Assembly: GCA_018806985.1 (NCBI GenBank)
Contig: JADANN010000457.1
Span: forward strand, 806,001-870,000
DNA length: 64,000 nucleotides
Origin: Angiostrongylus vasorum
Taxonomy: Eukaryota; Nematoda; Chromadorea; Rhabditida; Metastrongylidae
Direction of reading: 5' to 3'
In this document: positions 1 through 12,654 of the stretch, in pieces
How the letters are laid out: every line of letters starts with the position of its first letter
Position numbering within the stretch: the first letter of the stretch is position 1
The notes under the pieces: generated by a model
Seen by the model: the letters and a program-made list of their open reading frames with translations, nothing else
The model's database searches: none
Told to the model about the DNA's origin: nothing
Position numbers and translations under genes: made by a program

Positions 1-152
1 GTATGGTTTTGCGTTGTTCCATGATTTCAAGAGCTAAAGATGTTAAGGATAACGCGGTCTTGAGAACAAAAATGAAACTAGGGTAGCAATTCTTGTTATG
101 GACAATTTTTGAAGCAAAATGCTCAACGAAAACTAAATTCGACCACAGTGAC

Positions 153-285
153 GCCGAGATATTTGCAAAACTCCGGACCACAGGTGTCTGCGGTGGGGAA
201 CGAAAGCGCTATTACCCTTTCCGAGCTAGAGCGTTCACCACCACATCATGCAGGTCCTTCGTTTCGCGTGTCTCTCAACAGGTTC
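153..285 (-). repeat. SINE-A copy (fragment)
   Basis: Contains the SINE-A body (GAGATATTTGCAAAACTCC, GGTGTCTGCGGTG) and the antisense head (ACGAAAGCGCTATTACCC, GTTCACCACCACA). In sense orientation the head has a B-box-like GCG(C/T)TTCGTTCCCC and an A-box-like GGTGTGGTGGTGAA, suggesting a tRNA origin. Confidence 0.65.
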
Positions 286-3200
286 TAAACAGTAAATTGT
301 TCTCTGTAGGAAATGGTGCAATTCACTATTTCACCATGGTAAAAACAGTGCGAGGACAATAACAAGATGTCAAACGAGGATGCACAAAAAAATGCCCATC
401 TACTGCACGACTGTCCACGATATTCAGAAAATGTTTGAAGTTTCCATCAGAAATCTTAGTTAAAAGTAAGCTACAGTTCAGATTAGCTGTTGTTTCGAAA
501 ATAAACGGTAAATCTCCATCCGGTGGAGAACTGTCAGAGTTGTACTGAAATGGAAACTGTTGATATTTATAGGACTTTTTAAAAGAAAGGCCACTAAATT
601 TCAAATAGCTATAAAATTAGTGATGTAAATGAAACCTAGTTTTCAAAGTTAACAGCGGAATTATGATAAAAACTAATCTAATAATCTGCATAATTACACT
701 ACCGCTTCAGGTTATTAGAATGCCAGGGAATCCCACGGAACGTCAATATTTATGGAACAAAACCAGTAATAAAGGAATTGTTCATCAATTCGAAAGGATC
801 TAGGTTTCATGGAAAGGCAAACGTGAGGATACTGAGATGTGAGCAAAACCCGGAGCGTCAGGTGGACTTCGAACCCGGAATTACGTTTAGCGGTTATCCG
901 GCACTTCAACCAAGTTCTTTGCTTCGCCTGGTCGTATTTTACAGAAAGAGTTATCTTTTCGTACAGCCCCGACAAAACACTACGTGGAGTTTCTCCTGGC
1001 TGCCAGGTAAATCGGAGGTAGATCCTCCGTCTTGAGACTTTTGTTATTCCGAGGAGTCAGCGCTTATTGGTATAAATTTAGTCCTACTTTTCAGGTGAGT
1101 CTCTTGAACTCTTTTTTGCGAATGACTTTGTTTGTTTAGATAAACAAAGAAAGTGGGACGATATAACTATGTAAAATTCAAATAGAACAGTGCGCGAAAA
1201 CAACATTGGTAAAGTGGAGTCAATAATTTCAAATGAAGGAAGTAGGTTTTCTAGTTCACTATTTCTGACTTGTGATCACTACAGATTCTTTCACAAGATT
1301 CATGATACAAAGCTACTGGCAGTTACAGCTGCTGAGGAAGTGAAAGGACAGCAGTAATTTGAGTAAAGCGGAACAGAACACCGAAATAGTAAACAGGCGA
1401 TCGCAGTAGTGAAAAACAGAAGAAGAGCGAATTCACTCAATGATAGACACGATCTGCACTCAACGACATTACCAAAGAAGACCAAAATCTCAAGCATCAA
1501 CTGAACTCAGAGGCAAATAAGACCGTGGATGATGGATGCGAGGGAAAAGAATCGAATGAAAGACATACTGGAATTCGCACAATATATGATAATAGGTCAT
1601 TTTTTTAAAAAATGTTGAGAGGTTTCTCCATCTTATATCTTCATGAAATTTATGTTTTTCGTCATTCCAGTGGCTTTTGTTTACCGTGGCCGGCGCTGCA
1701 CTTGAATACAGAAATGTTATGTACTGCTGGATTCATCCTTCAGCGGTGTAACCGAAGATAAAAAGGATTTCAAGATTGCTACCCCAATGTCTAGCGAAAA
1801 ATAAACCGACACCAAAAGAAAACGGCGTTGAGAAGACTGTAGTTATTGTTTTTTAACCGAAAAACAATGGAAATAAAGGGCTTTGCGCTAAACGGGATGC
1901 TACTGGTGTCCTCTTGTCAAGCAAAGCTCACCGATCGGCTTCGGTAAGTGCCGGTGAAGAACGAATGTTGCCTCAATAGCTGCCTGGATTACATGTGAAA
2001 TGTATCGTGCCCCTTGTACGAGCTGTGCACCCTTCTTGAAAACTCCCCTTTTAATATTTATGTCACGTCCTGTCGACCATTAATCTATCGCTTTTTCAAC
2101 ACATTCCTAGTTCCTCTCACTCGCTAGCAGTGTGCAACCTATAAGCCCTAGATACAGAGTTTTTCTAGAAGTTCCGTCGAAATGCACTATCTTTTTGTTT
2201 ACAGCACTTTTTTTCATTCCGTTCGTTATCTTTCATGCATAATCCACAAACGTCTTCGTAATTGCGCCTAAGTCGAGCACTCTATCTTCTTTATTAATGT
2301 TGTTTAATAAGTTTAATACTCCTTGGAATTCTGTGACAGCTTTGGTGGAGCGTTAACAATCCTTCACCGCTTAGCTTTTGGCAAGCCGTTGTGAATCGGA
2401 TGGCATTTTTTGGTTCAGTGCATGTTCGAACCAGTAACCATGCATGTGTTGCATAGGATTAAATTCAAATCAGTTCGTTTCCAGCACCCCCAAATGCGCA
2501 ATAAATATGCATTAAGATAAAAATGTTGTTCCTAAGAGAGTTGAACCAATTTTCTTCTTGGTTTTATAATTAGATAAAGTCTATAACACAACACACTTAT
2601 ATTAAGGGATTAAGACGAAGCAGAAAGTAGATAATTTGAGATTAGAAGACATTCCGATACTTTTACGAATGGGTGATTTTCAAGCGAAGAATGTAGTTTG
2701 AATGGTGGAAAGCGTCAAGCATAAGTGGAAAACATGATGCACGAATTTCGAAGCATTAGGAAGGCCGGCAACGTATGAAGAGGTCAGCTAATCAAGAAAT
2801 CCATGGTGATCCCATTAGAGGCGTTCGGCCTAATGAATGAGCTGTCCTTAGGCAGCAGCATGTGGTTAGCCCAATGATGTCTCATTTGTCCTCGTCATCG
2901 AGACAATAGCTTCCGCGAACTCGATAAAAATCTAACTTATTCAAATTCCTCCCGGTTCGGCTTACAAAGAACATGAAAGTTCAAACTGTGCGAGAGAGAA
3001 TACCGCCTGTCTGTACGTATTGCGAAAAATCAACAACTTCAGAAACATTTTGCGGCTAGACATCTTACAATGATCTTATTAAAATTTTACATGACTGGCG
3101 GCCTCTACCATCAGTCAAATAGCATCAATTATCAAAAATATGAGAATTTGTTTAGAAACCTCGTATTAACATGTTGTGCTGGTCCCAGCACCTAATTTCC

Positions 3201-3604
3201 CTGTCTTATACACGCTATCCGTAGAGGTAGCCACATTTGCATTTGGGTTCGATTGTTGATTCCAGCTGGAAGCGCAGCTGCTTTAAGCGTTTAACGGCTC
3301 CGTATGCCCATTTTTTGAAGGTCGCAGTCGACGTCGTTTTGATTCTTTTTTGGTCCAATCCAATGTTTTTCCACATTCACTAGTGTCCTCTCTGGTTATG
3401 ACAAGACAGAAACTATAGATGTTTGCTTCTTAAGATGTAATCCAGAAGTAAGCAGGCTCTGGATACTGGATCCAATATGAGTCCTTTTTATCCTTCTATA
3501 CAAGGACCAGATTTATTTTCCATTTTGTGGCAAAAGCGAATTTTCGAACAAACAGTGTCTGATAAGATGTGAGTACATTTTTGACAAATATATGATCAAT
3601 GAGA
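286..3604. other. No gene recognised
   Basis: Apart from a SINE-A2 fragment near 829-905 I see no coding exon, RNA gene or repeat I can name. The open frames here are short and overlap on both strands. Confidence 0.5.
829..905 (-). repeat. SINE-A2 fragment (tRNA-like B box)
   Basis: Contains GAGATGTGAGCAAAACCCGG and CTTCGAACCCGGAATTAC, the antisense B-box region of the SINE-A2 type seen at 19300 and 30140. Confidence 0.4.
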
Positions 3605-3812
3605 TCAGATCTGAGAGACAGCGAAACGAAGGACCCGCATGGTGTGGTGGGTGAACGCAACTCGTCAGCCCCCGGAGAGGGTAATAGCGCGTTCGTTCCC
3701 CACTGCAGACACCTGCGGTCCGGAGCTTTGCAAATATCTCAGCATTTTTATGGTTGTATTTCGCATCATATCCTGCCGTGAGAAGTTATAGTAGGCAGAA
3801 AATAAAAAGTTA
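3605..3812 (+). repeat. SINE-A, near full-length sense copy
   Basis: Reads in sense: head ATGGTGTGGTGGGTGAACGC, GGGTAATAGCGCGTTCGTTC, then body GCAGACACCTGCGGTCCGGA, TTTGCAAATATCTCAGC, and a 3' tail ending near AGGCAGAAAATAAAAAG. The best copy for defining the family. It sits about 110 bases before the Penelope-like element. Confidence 0.7.
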
Positions 3813-3920
3813 GTAGAAGGTGATCAGTTTTGATAAGGCCTGTACTGTTTGGGGATCTCCACGTCCAAGAGTGATCATCAGCTGCTGATAGTGACAAGTA
3901 ATAGTAAATGATATTTGTAG

Positions 3921-4040
3921 TGATACGAAGGCAATACTGCCGAAACATCACCTACTGTTGTGTTGCACGTGTGTTTCTTGTATGGAACTAGACGTATGCT
4001 TCATAAAACAACCTCGCGATTGCTGAAAAAACGATGCACT
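3921..4040 (+). repeat. Upstream pseudo-LTR-like repeat of the Penelope-like element
   Basis: The segment includes a GGCA/TGCC hairpin at 3930-3941, then GAAAC and ATC (3942-3949), followed by CTGTTGTGTTG and a stretch containing ACGTATGCT and ACAACCTCGCG. The same order appears at 6677-6785. The hairpin plus GAAAC resembles the core of the hammerhead ribozymes reported from Penelope element repeats; the CTGANGA half is mutated here. Confidence 0.55.
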
Positions 4041-6930
4041 TACAATCCAGTTCCGATGTAAATAGAAAGTTGATCCTGAGAACTGTTACAAGGTGTACCA
4101 GCAAAAGATTGTCTTAAGTAGACAACAAATCCATTTTCTCCGCCGCTGCTTTCAACACCTAGTCGTGTCAAAATTCATAAAATGAAGGCGACTTCACGAG
4201 ATATGCGGTCAACCAGAAGATAGCCAACCAGTACGAGGCATCGAAATGGAACTACTTCGAAGCACAAAGCACTACGAAGCAAGCAGGACGAAATGCTTGC
4301 GAGAGTGAAGAAGTGTGCAATGAAGGAACATTTTTTGTGCTTTGTGTTTGGAGGATCACCTATGCACGAGAATAGTTGGTGGGTCAATATTGATGTGCAA
4401 CAATATTAGCTCTAATCCAAAAATATCCCTGCAAGGAAAGTTCCAGAACCTTTGACTAATTCACATATTTCGGATTCAAGAAGCATTAAACGAATTGTTT
4501 GCGCTTTTGATAGAGTCAAAATAGAGTTGATAATACAAAAAGAAAATCTAGGGTCACTGTACTTGGAGTTATGACCATATCTGAGAACGCGCGCTCACTA
4601 CTAGAATTGGGCGCGAGTTTTTCACCATCATAACCCACTTCTAAAGCAACCGTGCGTAGAATCGCATGCAATTTGTATGAACTTCAAGATCCCCTCGTCT
4701 ATCAGGCCCAAAAAAGAAACATCGAATAGAAATGAAAATCAAGAAGTGGTGGCACTACGATCATCTACTTTTCCTAGAGCGTTCTTAAGAAAGCAAGACA
4801 CCGCCGTTGAAGTTGGTACAAAATTCTGCGCGCGTTTTCAGACGATATTTTCAAAACACCCAATCAATTCTGCGATAGAAAGTTTTTTCTCTAACTTCAC
4901 AGAGGCACGGAAATGCGGCATGCCAGAAATTAGAGGACTAATAAATTCAAAGATCATTAGACTATCAGTTAGTGGGGAGAGTTTGTAGTTATTCCTCACC
5001 AGTTAGATGTTGAGATGACGGATGTACATCTTAGTGATGCTATCCTTTATCGCTCATCATCTGAAAAGGAATACAAAAGACAATACCGAAGACTTAACAA
5101 TCAATGGGTCAAAGTGGCAATGGCGGCAGGATTAAAGTCATCTGTATTTCGCGCTACAACAAAGGTAGACTAACATGTTCCATCTTTTACTCACTCATTA
5201 AAACATTTAAGTTACCATCAGGTGATGATCTTGCGTCAGCCAATCCATCATCATCTTACAAGGTTAGACCAATTATCAGTTGTGTAGATGGGCTAACGGA
5301 GAGAATAACATGGTTTCGAAGGCAAATACTTATCCAGTTGCTTAAACATATTCCAGCTCACCTAACGAACACCCAAATTTTCCTAGAACGTCTACGTAAC
5401 GCATCTCCTAACAACGCGCACGTGATCGATGCCTGCGACGTTACCGTAATTTACACCAACGTATCAAATGAGTCCGCAATGCAAATCATCCTCGAACTTC
5501 TAGTTGAACACGAAGGAAGAATAGATATGCATGGCTTTTCTTTTTCATCAGCTTATGGTTTTCCTAAAAAAGTGCCTAAACTGCTCCATTTCTAGATAGT
5601 CTGGGAAATACTACACACAAATGAGAGGGTTGGCAATAGGGACAGCCGCCGACACCAAATCTCGCTATTGCGTTTGTCTACAATAGAAGCCCCGTTACTG
5701 GTACCCGGTCGTTATTCTACTATATAGACATATAGATGATTGTTTTACCATCTTTGTCTACGCAGGAGGATATGGACAAATGCTTTGAATTTTTTTAACG
5801 AGCAGTCTGCGTGCATTAAATCACCCGAGAGAAACCGAGGAAAACTAGCTTCCACTTCTTAACGTTTTACATGAAAAAAGTGGTACCAAAAACCAAGTAA
5901 CGAAAATATCCTTGTTTATTTCCTCTCTTCCAACCCCTCATATACACCTCTGTGTGCACAAATAGGGAACTAAAGGGGGAATTGCGTGACTTGGCTCTGC
6001 AAATAACCATTTAAATGGTTACGAAAAAGTAACCCCACGAGATAGGATTAGAAGGAGGGGATCGAAAGCGATAAATGAAACTCTACCGGATACTCTTCGT
6101 CGTCAATTAGTTCGTAACAGCCTATATTCCCTTATGGTAGGGACGGTGATTGCATGAGTTCAAGTTACGATATACATGATCTTGTAATACTTGTGGAGAT
6201 GAATATTTTTGGCGAAACGGGCAAGCCATTAAGTATCCCTATAAAGGAATCTAGATGGCAAACGAGAATCAAGATAAAGTACCCCACTAGCGACGCATAA
6301 GGCAAAAAACCACAGCGGAAACGATTTTGGTATAAAAGTCACTATCCTCACATAGGATGGCCAAACACCAGTGCGCAAACTTCTTGAAGCTTTTTGAATA
6401 GATGCCAAGAATCTTAGAATGAGTATTAGGAGGAATGTTCACAGATCACACATAATCTCGCCCAGTACCTTCGGATCGACTTTTGATACAGGATGGTGCA
6501 CTCAGCAATTGCGACTCTGATCAGTTGTTCTTACTCAGTGCAAGGCACATAAAAAACGGTAGATTTTTCAGAAGCTGTTGATCGTGTGATGATTGCTATA
6601 TAGATTTTCGTCTTCCTTTTTGTGCTGTTGAAGCGTTTAGCTTAGTAAATTGCGTATCAATGTATCGTCCCAGGCTTTGAAGTAGGCGATACTGCCGGAG
6701 CGTCAGCTGCTGTTGTGTTGTATGTGTTTTTTAACAGAACCAAACGTATGCTGTATAACAACCTCGCGGTTGGTGAAAAAGAAAACGACACATGCTGACT
6801 TTGCTTCGCTAGCGAAATGCAAAAAGAATGGGATAGCAAAGCAGGATGATAGAATTCCGTAATAATCGACATGGTAGGCAGCGGATGGGCGCATAACAAA
6901 GCCAACGCAATCAACGTCAAACAACGGAAC
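3925..6930 (+). mobile_element. Penelope-like retroelement, decayed, with flanking short direct repeats
   Basis: Several frames across this region match the Penelope-like reverse transcriptase and its GIY-YIG endonuclease. Visible in order: a possible N-terminal piece at 4677-4988, YKVRPIISCVDG near 5260, a motif-A-like VIDACDVTVIYTNV near 5420, a motif-B-like RGLAIGTAAAPNLAIAF near 5620, a motif-C-like HIDDCFTIF near 5730 and, after a frameshift, an endonuclease start CNTCGDEY then FGETGKPLSIPIKES at 6185-6255. At least three frameshifts and several stops show it is dead. About 100 bases at 3925-4035 are directly repeated at 6677-6785, in the position of the pseudo-LTRs of Penelope elements. 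Family assignment is firm; exact ends are not. Confidence 0.8.
6677..6790 (+). repeat. Downstream pseudo-LTR-like repeat of the Penelope-like element
   Basis: Direct repeat of 3921-4040. It keeps TGAAG and the GGCG...TGCC hairpin (6685-6696) and the GTC that would be the cleavage triplet (6702-6704), but GAAAC is changed to GGAGC. Comparing both copies suggests an ancestral order of CTGAAGA, GGCG hairpin, GAAAC, GTC. Confidence 0.55.
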
Positions 6931-7179
6931 TCTTACTCTTATTCTTCCTTTTTAATTACTCTTGCTCTTAAGTAAGATCACAAGAGTTTCATCGTTCACT
7001 ATCAAAATAATTCTTCAGTGTTGTTTTCGTGGTTTGATATAATACGCAACATGAGGAATTGAAGAATATGATGGCCGTGTTCAGAAACAGTGATCTAACA
7101 TTGTATGTATGTAGTCGGGAACAATCTCCATAAGGTATTATAGGTGTGTTGCTGGCTTTCAGGTTCAAGGACGTCTTTA

Positions 7180-7576
7180 CCCTTCCAACGGTTTACCGTC
7201 TCATCGTGGGTGAGAGGTGTTCCTGGGTGTCGTGCTGCGATACATAGTGTAGGGTTCATACCCCCAGCAGGGTCTCCCAAGCTAAAAAAGGAGTGCGGCG
7301 TTTCCATCAGAAGGCCCAATTAAGAGTAAGCCAATACCAGGATCCACCACCGTCCTAGTTTTAGACTAATCGCATGGTGGCAAATCTCCCTCTGATCCAC
7401 AAGGGCGGCGACTGCCTGTGGTGGTGACGACCTGGCACAGGCTTTGGCCAGGCTGTCCCTTGGGACTCTAGGGAACCATAATGGCTAAACTAGCAAATCT
7501 CCGGAGAATAGAAATTATGCTAGGACCCGCACAATCGGTAGAAAAGGGTCGTCAAGTATCCAAGTAAGTAAATAGT
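7180..7576 (+). repeat. SINE-C copy
   Basis: Starts ACGGTTTACCGTCTCATCG, body with CAGGATCCACCACCGTCC and CTCCCTCTGATCCACAAGGG, and a tail with ATTATGCTAGGACCCGCACA and CAAGTATCCAAGTAAGTA. The tail is shared with RTE-2. It lies downstream of the Penelope-like element. Confidence 0.65.
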
Positions 7577-8035
7577 TCTCGCTGGGCTTCCGATATAGGC
7601 GCTATAAGGGGCTCTCACGTTTATAGCACAGACATTCGCTAGTCTTTGATGGTGAAAGCGAGGTTTTCTTGGGCTAGTCCTCCTCCACGAGCAGCGATCC
7701 TGCGATTAATCAGTGGAGGGCTTGACAGGGATGTAACAAGCCCAACTGAACAACAGATTTTTCCACAAGCAAGAACCATTAAACCCCGAATGTTACGCAA
7801 AGACTGCATTTTAGCGTGAAGGTTAGTACTTCTAACTAATGAACGTTTGTCAGATGAGCACGATTTCCCAAAGAAGATGCATTTTCAGCGGAAAATATTG
7901 TTGTTAGTGACGCTAATGACAACAACCCAGCTGGGCTGGTTTTTTGTCAAGATATCCTATCAAGAAGACGTTTTCTTGGATTCAAACTACTATTTTGTTG
8001 CCAACAACGGGAAACCATAGAAAAGTATTTGGACA

Positions 8036-8296
8036 ATCATTACTTTTTCATTTACTGCCTATTCTTTTTAATGGCAGGATAGGTTGCGAAATATAACTTT
8101 CATAGCTGAGATATTTGCAACGGTCCGGACCTTTGCAAATATCTCAGCATTATGAAAGTTATACAGGCGGAACGAAGGACCCACATGGTGTGGTGGTGAA
8201 CGCGTTACTCCACAGAAAGGACAATAGCGCGTTCGTTCCACACCGCAGACACCTGCGGTCCGGAGTTTTCCAAGGATCTCAGCATTATGGATTTAT
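8036..8296. repeat. SINE-A inverted pair
   Basis: An antisense tail (CTGCCTATTCTTTTTAATGG, GCTGAGATATTTGCAA) meets a sense body and head at about 8128, giving a palindrome around GGTCCGGACC, followed by a full sense copy ending in GATCTCAGCATTATGG. Two copies fused head to head or one inverted on insertion. Confidence 0.65.
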
Positions 8297-8578
8297 CTGA
8301 ACAATTAGAACAGTCCAACCTCTGAATTATTTCCTTATGGAACTCATTTTAACACCACTTGATTTTCACACGTGAAAATCAGAAGATGAGAAAAAGCCCT
8401 TCGTAATCCTCATAATTGGAAAGTTTGAACAAACGTCGAAACGGTTTTGAATTCCAGCGCTTCTCGATCGATAGAAGTAAACTGAATATGCGACAGCTGG
8501 TTGATCTTAAAGAAAGTTCACATCTAGAAAACACTTATGCTCCTAAAATTACTATCCAATCTGAATTTTTTATAATTT

Positions 8579-8768
8579 GCGACCTCTCAACGGTTTATCG
8601 CCTCATCGTGGCTGGGAGTTGTTCCTGGGTGTTGGACTGCGATGTACAGCGTGGGATGCATTCCTTGGTAGGGTCTCCCAAGCTGAGGAGTCCTGCGCTT
8701 TCATCAGGAAGCCTAGCTAAGAGTAAACGAGTACCAGGATTCATCACCGTCCTGGTATGGCTGCCCAA
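8579..8768 (+). repeat. SINE-C copy, 3' truncated
   Basis: Contains ACGGTTTATCGCCTCATCG, TCCCAAGCTGAGGAGTCC and ATTCATCACCGTCCTGGTAT, then stops before the RTE-like tail. A 161-codon frame across it is not a gene. Confidence 0.6.
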
Positions 8769-9429
8769 GAACCATTATGAATCCGAAAGACGTTTACTGC
8801 CTCGAGACTTGGTTTGTTGCTGGAGGGGGCATTACCCGAAATTTGTTTTTTCCTATCTGGGTTACCCTATGGAAACGCGAACTTCTTCTCAGCATAGGTG
8901 ACCCCGTTGAAAGCTGTGCCGTAACTAGGTATTGTGGTTTGAAATTCGTCAGAAGCGATGACGAGGAAAACCTTTTATGGGAGAGATCAATATGAAACTG
9001 ACATATTATTAATTAGCTAGTATGGTTTTCTTGCTCCATTTTCAATATCATTCATTTTTGTCTTTTTGTCGAATTTTTTACTGTACATGGTGAAATCTTT
9101 GGAAGATTAGTACGCTTGTCGATACTATTACAATAAGATCAAGGCACCTCCAGATTAAGAATAACCAAACTGCTTCGGCTACTAGATATGAGTTGTCTGT
9201 TCAGGATAAGAGATATCATGGTTATTGGGATTACTGATTGTGTTGGGAAACCTTTTTTATTCAAAAAGTTGAACAACTCAATAATTGGAGAAGTCATGTA
9301 TACAATATCACTGAAAATATAAAGCCATTCCATTTATCTTTACGAAGCGTACCAAAAATGTAGAGGACTATTAACATCACTAAAGCCCACTACCCCATAC
9401 ATTACAACATTGAAAATAAACCACAAAGA

Positions 9430-9525
9430 TGATGAGGTTCAAGGAACACTCAGAACCTGGGCTTCGAACCCGCGATTGCCGAGGACTCGAGTGCCATCCA
9501 AAACACTAGCCCTTGAAATTTCGGT
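9430..9525 (-). repeat. SINE-A2 fragment
   Basis: The complement reads GCGGGTTCGAAGCCC, a near-perfect RNA polymerase III B box, preceded by a GGCTAGTGTTTTGGATGGCA region at the A-box position. Confidence 0.45.
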
Positions 9526-9815
9526 TTGAGAAACTTGCTCAACTAGCGAAAATAATCTTCATTAATCGATAATCAGCGGTAGGACGCTACTGAGACTTGT
9601 AGCACCATGACCATCTTCAGAACTTGTAACTTTTGCACTTTTCAAGAGGCCAAAGAATCGCCCGTTTTTAGGTATATGCAGGGGGGGAACAAAGGATTTT
9701 GAGCCCCAGTCTTCAGAACGGTATGAACAAGTTCAGACATATATTCGCTAAAAAGAAAGAACTGTTGTAATCTGCACGTTTTTATCAATAATTCACAAGT
9801 TTATTTAATCATATA

Positions 9816-10060
9816 GTGCAGAACTCCGATTGGCAGCGACTTGATCGTCAAAGGTTTTCATGTTTGATAGCTTTCGAGATGCTTGAAGAAAACAGTAGCC
9901 TGTTGATGAGAGGTAAAAATATAAGCGTGGTGGGTGAGAAATGGTTTTGTAACCCAACTCCTTCCACTACTGTAGCGGCATCTGAGCAACGTGTGGCCAA
10001 GAGCCCCCTTGGAAGAAGATTACACGTATTCTACTACTCAAATCTAAACAGGCAAGCTGC
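9816..10060 (+). mobile_element. Possible mariner-type transposase remnant
   Basis: A 118-codon frame at 9816-10172 includes VVGEKW, at the place of the (T/C)DEKW block of mariner transposases, preceded by a RQRFSCLIAFEMLEEN segment resembling the region before it. The first catalytic Asp would be Gly here. No terminal inverted repeats were found and the later transposase blocks are not recognisable. It may be coincidence. Confidence 0.3.
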
Positions 10061-10199
10061 AATTCTGAATTCCATCGATTTTGTAGCAAAGGTTATCTAC
10101 TATGAGCATTTCGCTAAGAGTAAAACGTGGTATTGCATGATTCTCTCCAACGAAAATGACCAAGCATCATAACCGTTTTTTGGTGGGGTTAAGCTTTAG

Positions 10200-12650
10200 A
10201 AAATGTTTAAGTACCCATGCAATTCCAACTCCCATGACCAGTGTCGTTCATGCCATTGTATAGAATCGTTTACTTACTTTCATCAAAATGAAGCCGAGAT
10301 ATAGGTCGTTTTGTTCTGTGAAAGAAGCGCAGAGTGTACTTCACAACAACGATGTTTTTGCTCTTCATTCAATTCGCGTGGCACCTACCTTGCAGGTTCT
10401 TTCACCCTTCTAATTTCCTTCGAATTGCAACTAATTATAGGTAATTAATTGGCATTTTTTAAGATAACCGTAATACCTTGTGGAGGGGGCAGTTTCGATT
10501 GCCGGCTCCAGACTCCTCTCGTCAACTGTTGAGAGGCCCTCACGACCCTCTCCCACATCTACGCTCATGTCCCCAAACCTTACGGACCAATTTTCCATTG
10601 CGGTATTGCAAGCCTTTTCTTGACCCTATGCCATGATGGTCTAAGTTTGTACTCGTCAAAATAAGCAATTCGATTTTTTCTTCCGTGTCTACAGTGATCG
10701 TAATTTAAGGGTTTGAAAAAGCAATACATGGGCCAATCATTAAGGGAAAAATACGCGTTAAAATTATGTACAGCAGCAATGTTAGCAATCAATACTTCCT
10801 ACATAATGTATTTGTGAAACTCAAAGTGGCAAAAAAATCAAGCAGTTTTGCGGAGGGCTACAGGGTGACCGTTGCTCAAATAACCATGGACAAGAAGCCC
10901 GTCACGAATCAAACCCTTGTTATTCGTTAATACTGAAAGAAGATACAGTTTCGATTCGAGATTTCATAAAAATTATCAGGCAACGATTCGTCGTCTATAA
11001 CATCAACATGGACAAAATCCTTAAAGTTCACTGCTTACTCCTATATTAGTGTGAAATGTTGATCAACATCAACAGCTGTCAGAAAAGGGCCATTATTCAA
11101 GGCTTTATTGCGGCAGAGCAAGTTCTCTAACCATCCACTCAGCTGCACAAAAACGATAGTTTGCGCGCGGCATGAACATCTTAGATGAAGTCGCTTTCAC
11201 TCTTTTGTTATGCATGAATTTAAACATCTCCATGGATTCAGTTGTGTAAAAAAACAGTCTTGAAGTTTGTTGGACTACAACAAAATAAAAAGCTAGTAGC
11301 GAACCCCTGTTCTAAACATATAAATGTATGGCACAAGCAACTTTAGTAATGGAAAGCATTGTTTTGAAAACGAAATGTCAGCTCTGAAGCTCTAGGCTGT
11401 AGCTCCAGCTCTAGCTAATGCTTCAGAGATTTCAACATGTACAGTAGAATTTCGACAGAAAAAAATGAGGAGTATTGGAAATAGAGTGAGAAGATCTTAT
11501 TAACTAATTAATAATATGCCAGTTTTATGTCTCCCACTTATCCCAATGCACAAGTATTATTTACCATAGTTTTTATGACTGCTATTAGTTAAGAATTGAA
11601 TTTTCTTAGCTTTGAATTCTGTTCGCGGATGGGCGAAGTGAACGTTAGAAGGCCGACTCTTGGCATCAATCAACCCATATTGTCTTACGAATCTTTGTTT
11701 TTGGGATCATACTTGGTTAACACGTATTTTGAGGTTCACTGGCTAACGTTTCGGTGAGTGAAACAACTACCCGTATGTCGTTCATATACGATGACGCAAG
11801 TGTGTGAACCGTTGAACATCAGCGTACATGATAACAACTTCGTTTCAGCCCGAAAAAGGAGTTCGCAACATAATATGAGTTTAACTTCGTTTTCGATTGA
11901 CTCGTAAAAAATGAACAAGAACATGAAGATGTTAAGGGTAATGGAAATAAAGGATTTCATGTTTTTTCCGTTGAACGGTTCAAATTATGAGTACAAAAGT
12001 GATGGCGATGACGTCAGCGATGAGTAGTGATCCAACGATGTTGTGCGCTAATTCCTCGGGGTCCTTGGAAAAATGCAGTAGCAGTTCCCGAGATGGACTT
12101 TTATCGGTTCGGAGTACTGAACTTTCTAGTAACCTCGGTATTTACCAGGAAATTAGCGTGTTTTTGATGAGGAACATCAAATCAGTGCAGAATTCATTTC
12201 ATTATGGCTAGTGTTTCTCGCCATCCTCGACTTCGAGCGAGTGAGATTAACAGCCCACTTAGCCAAGTATTTCCAAAAAGCCCGCTAAAAACCCTAAACT
12301 ACCGGCTTAATCGCAGGGTAAACCGTTCTTGAAAATACACATTTAATGCATTCTAGCCAGTTAGTGACACCACCCATAGAGCGTTTCTTGTGAAGAACTG
12401 GGGAGACAAATGAGATGTTAGTTACAGACTCGCTGTTTTTTTGAAAACAGGCGGTAATTTTCTGATAACGTGAGAACTTGAAGGGTTTGCAACGTGGGTT
12501 GTGGAACACGTTTTGCCCTGCTGCTCGAGTTGTGTGGATGATATGTTTGCCATTATTTTCTACTCCTTGCTATGATCCATCATGCAACCACATTCCTCTC
12601 ACCGTTTGGATGCTTTTACAGCTTGTGTTGAGTCTATTTTTATTTAACTT
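10200..12650. other. No gene recognised
   Basis: AT-rich sequence with short open frames only. No family or splice-consistent exon pair was recognised. Confidence 0.5.
10514..10536. other. Short inverted repeat
   Basis: CCTCTC and GAGAGG flank an 11-base loop in an otherwise unassigned region. It may be chance. Confidence 0.25.
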
Positions 12651-12654
12651 TTTG

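Noticed and set aside
8416..8901. 161-codon plus-strand frame
   Set aside because: Much of it is a SINE-C copy read in one frame, so it is not a gene.
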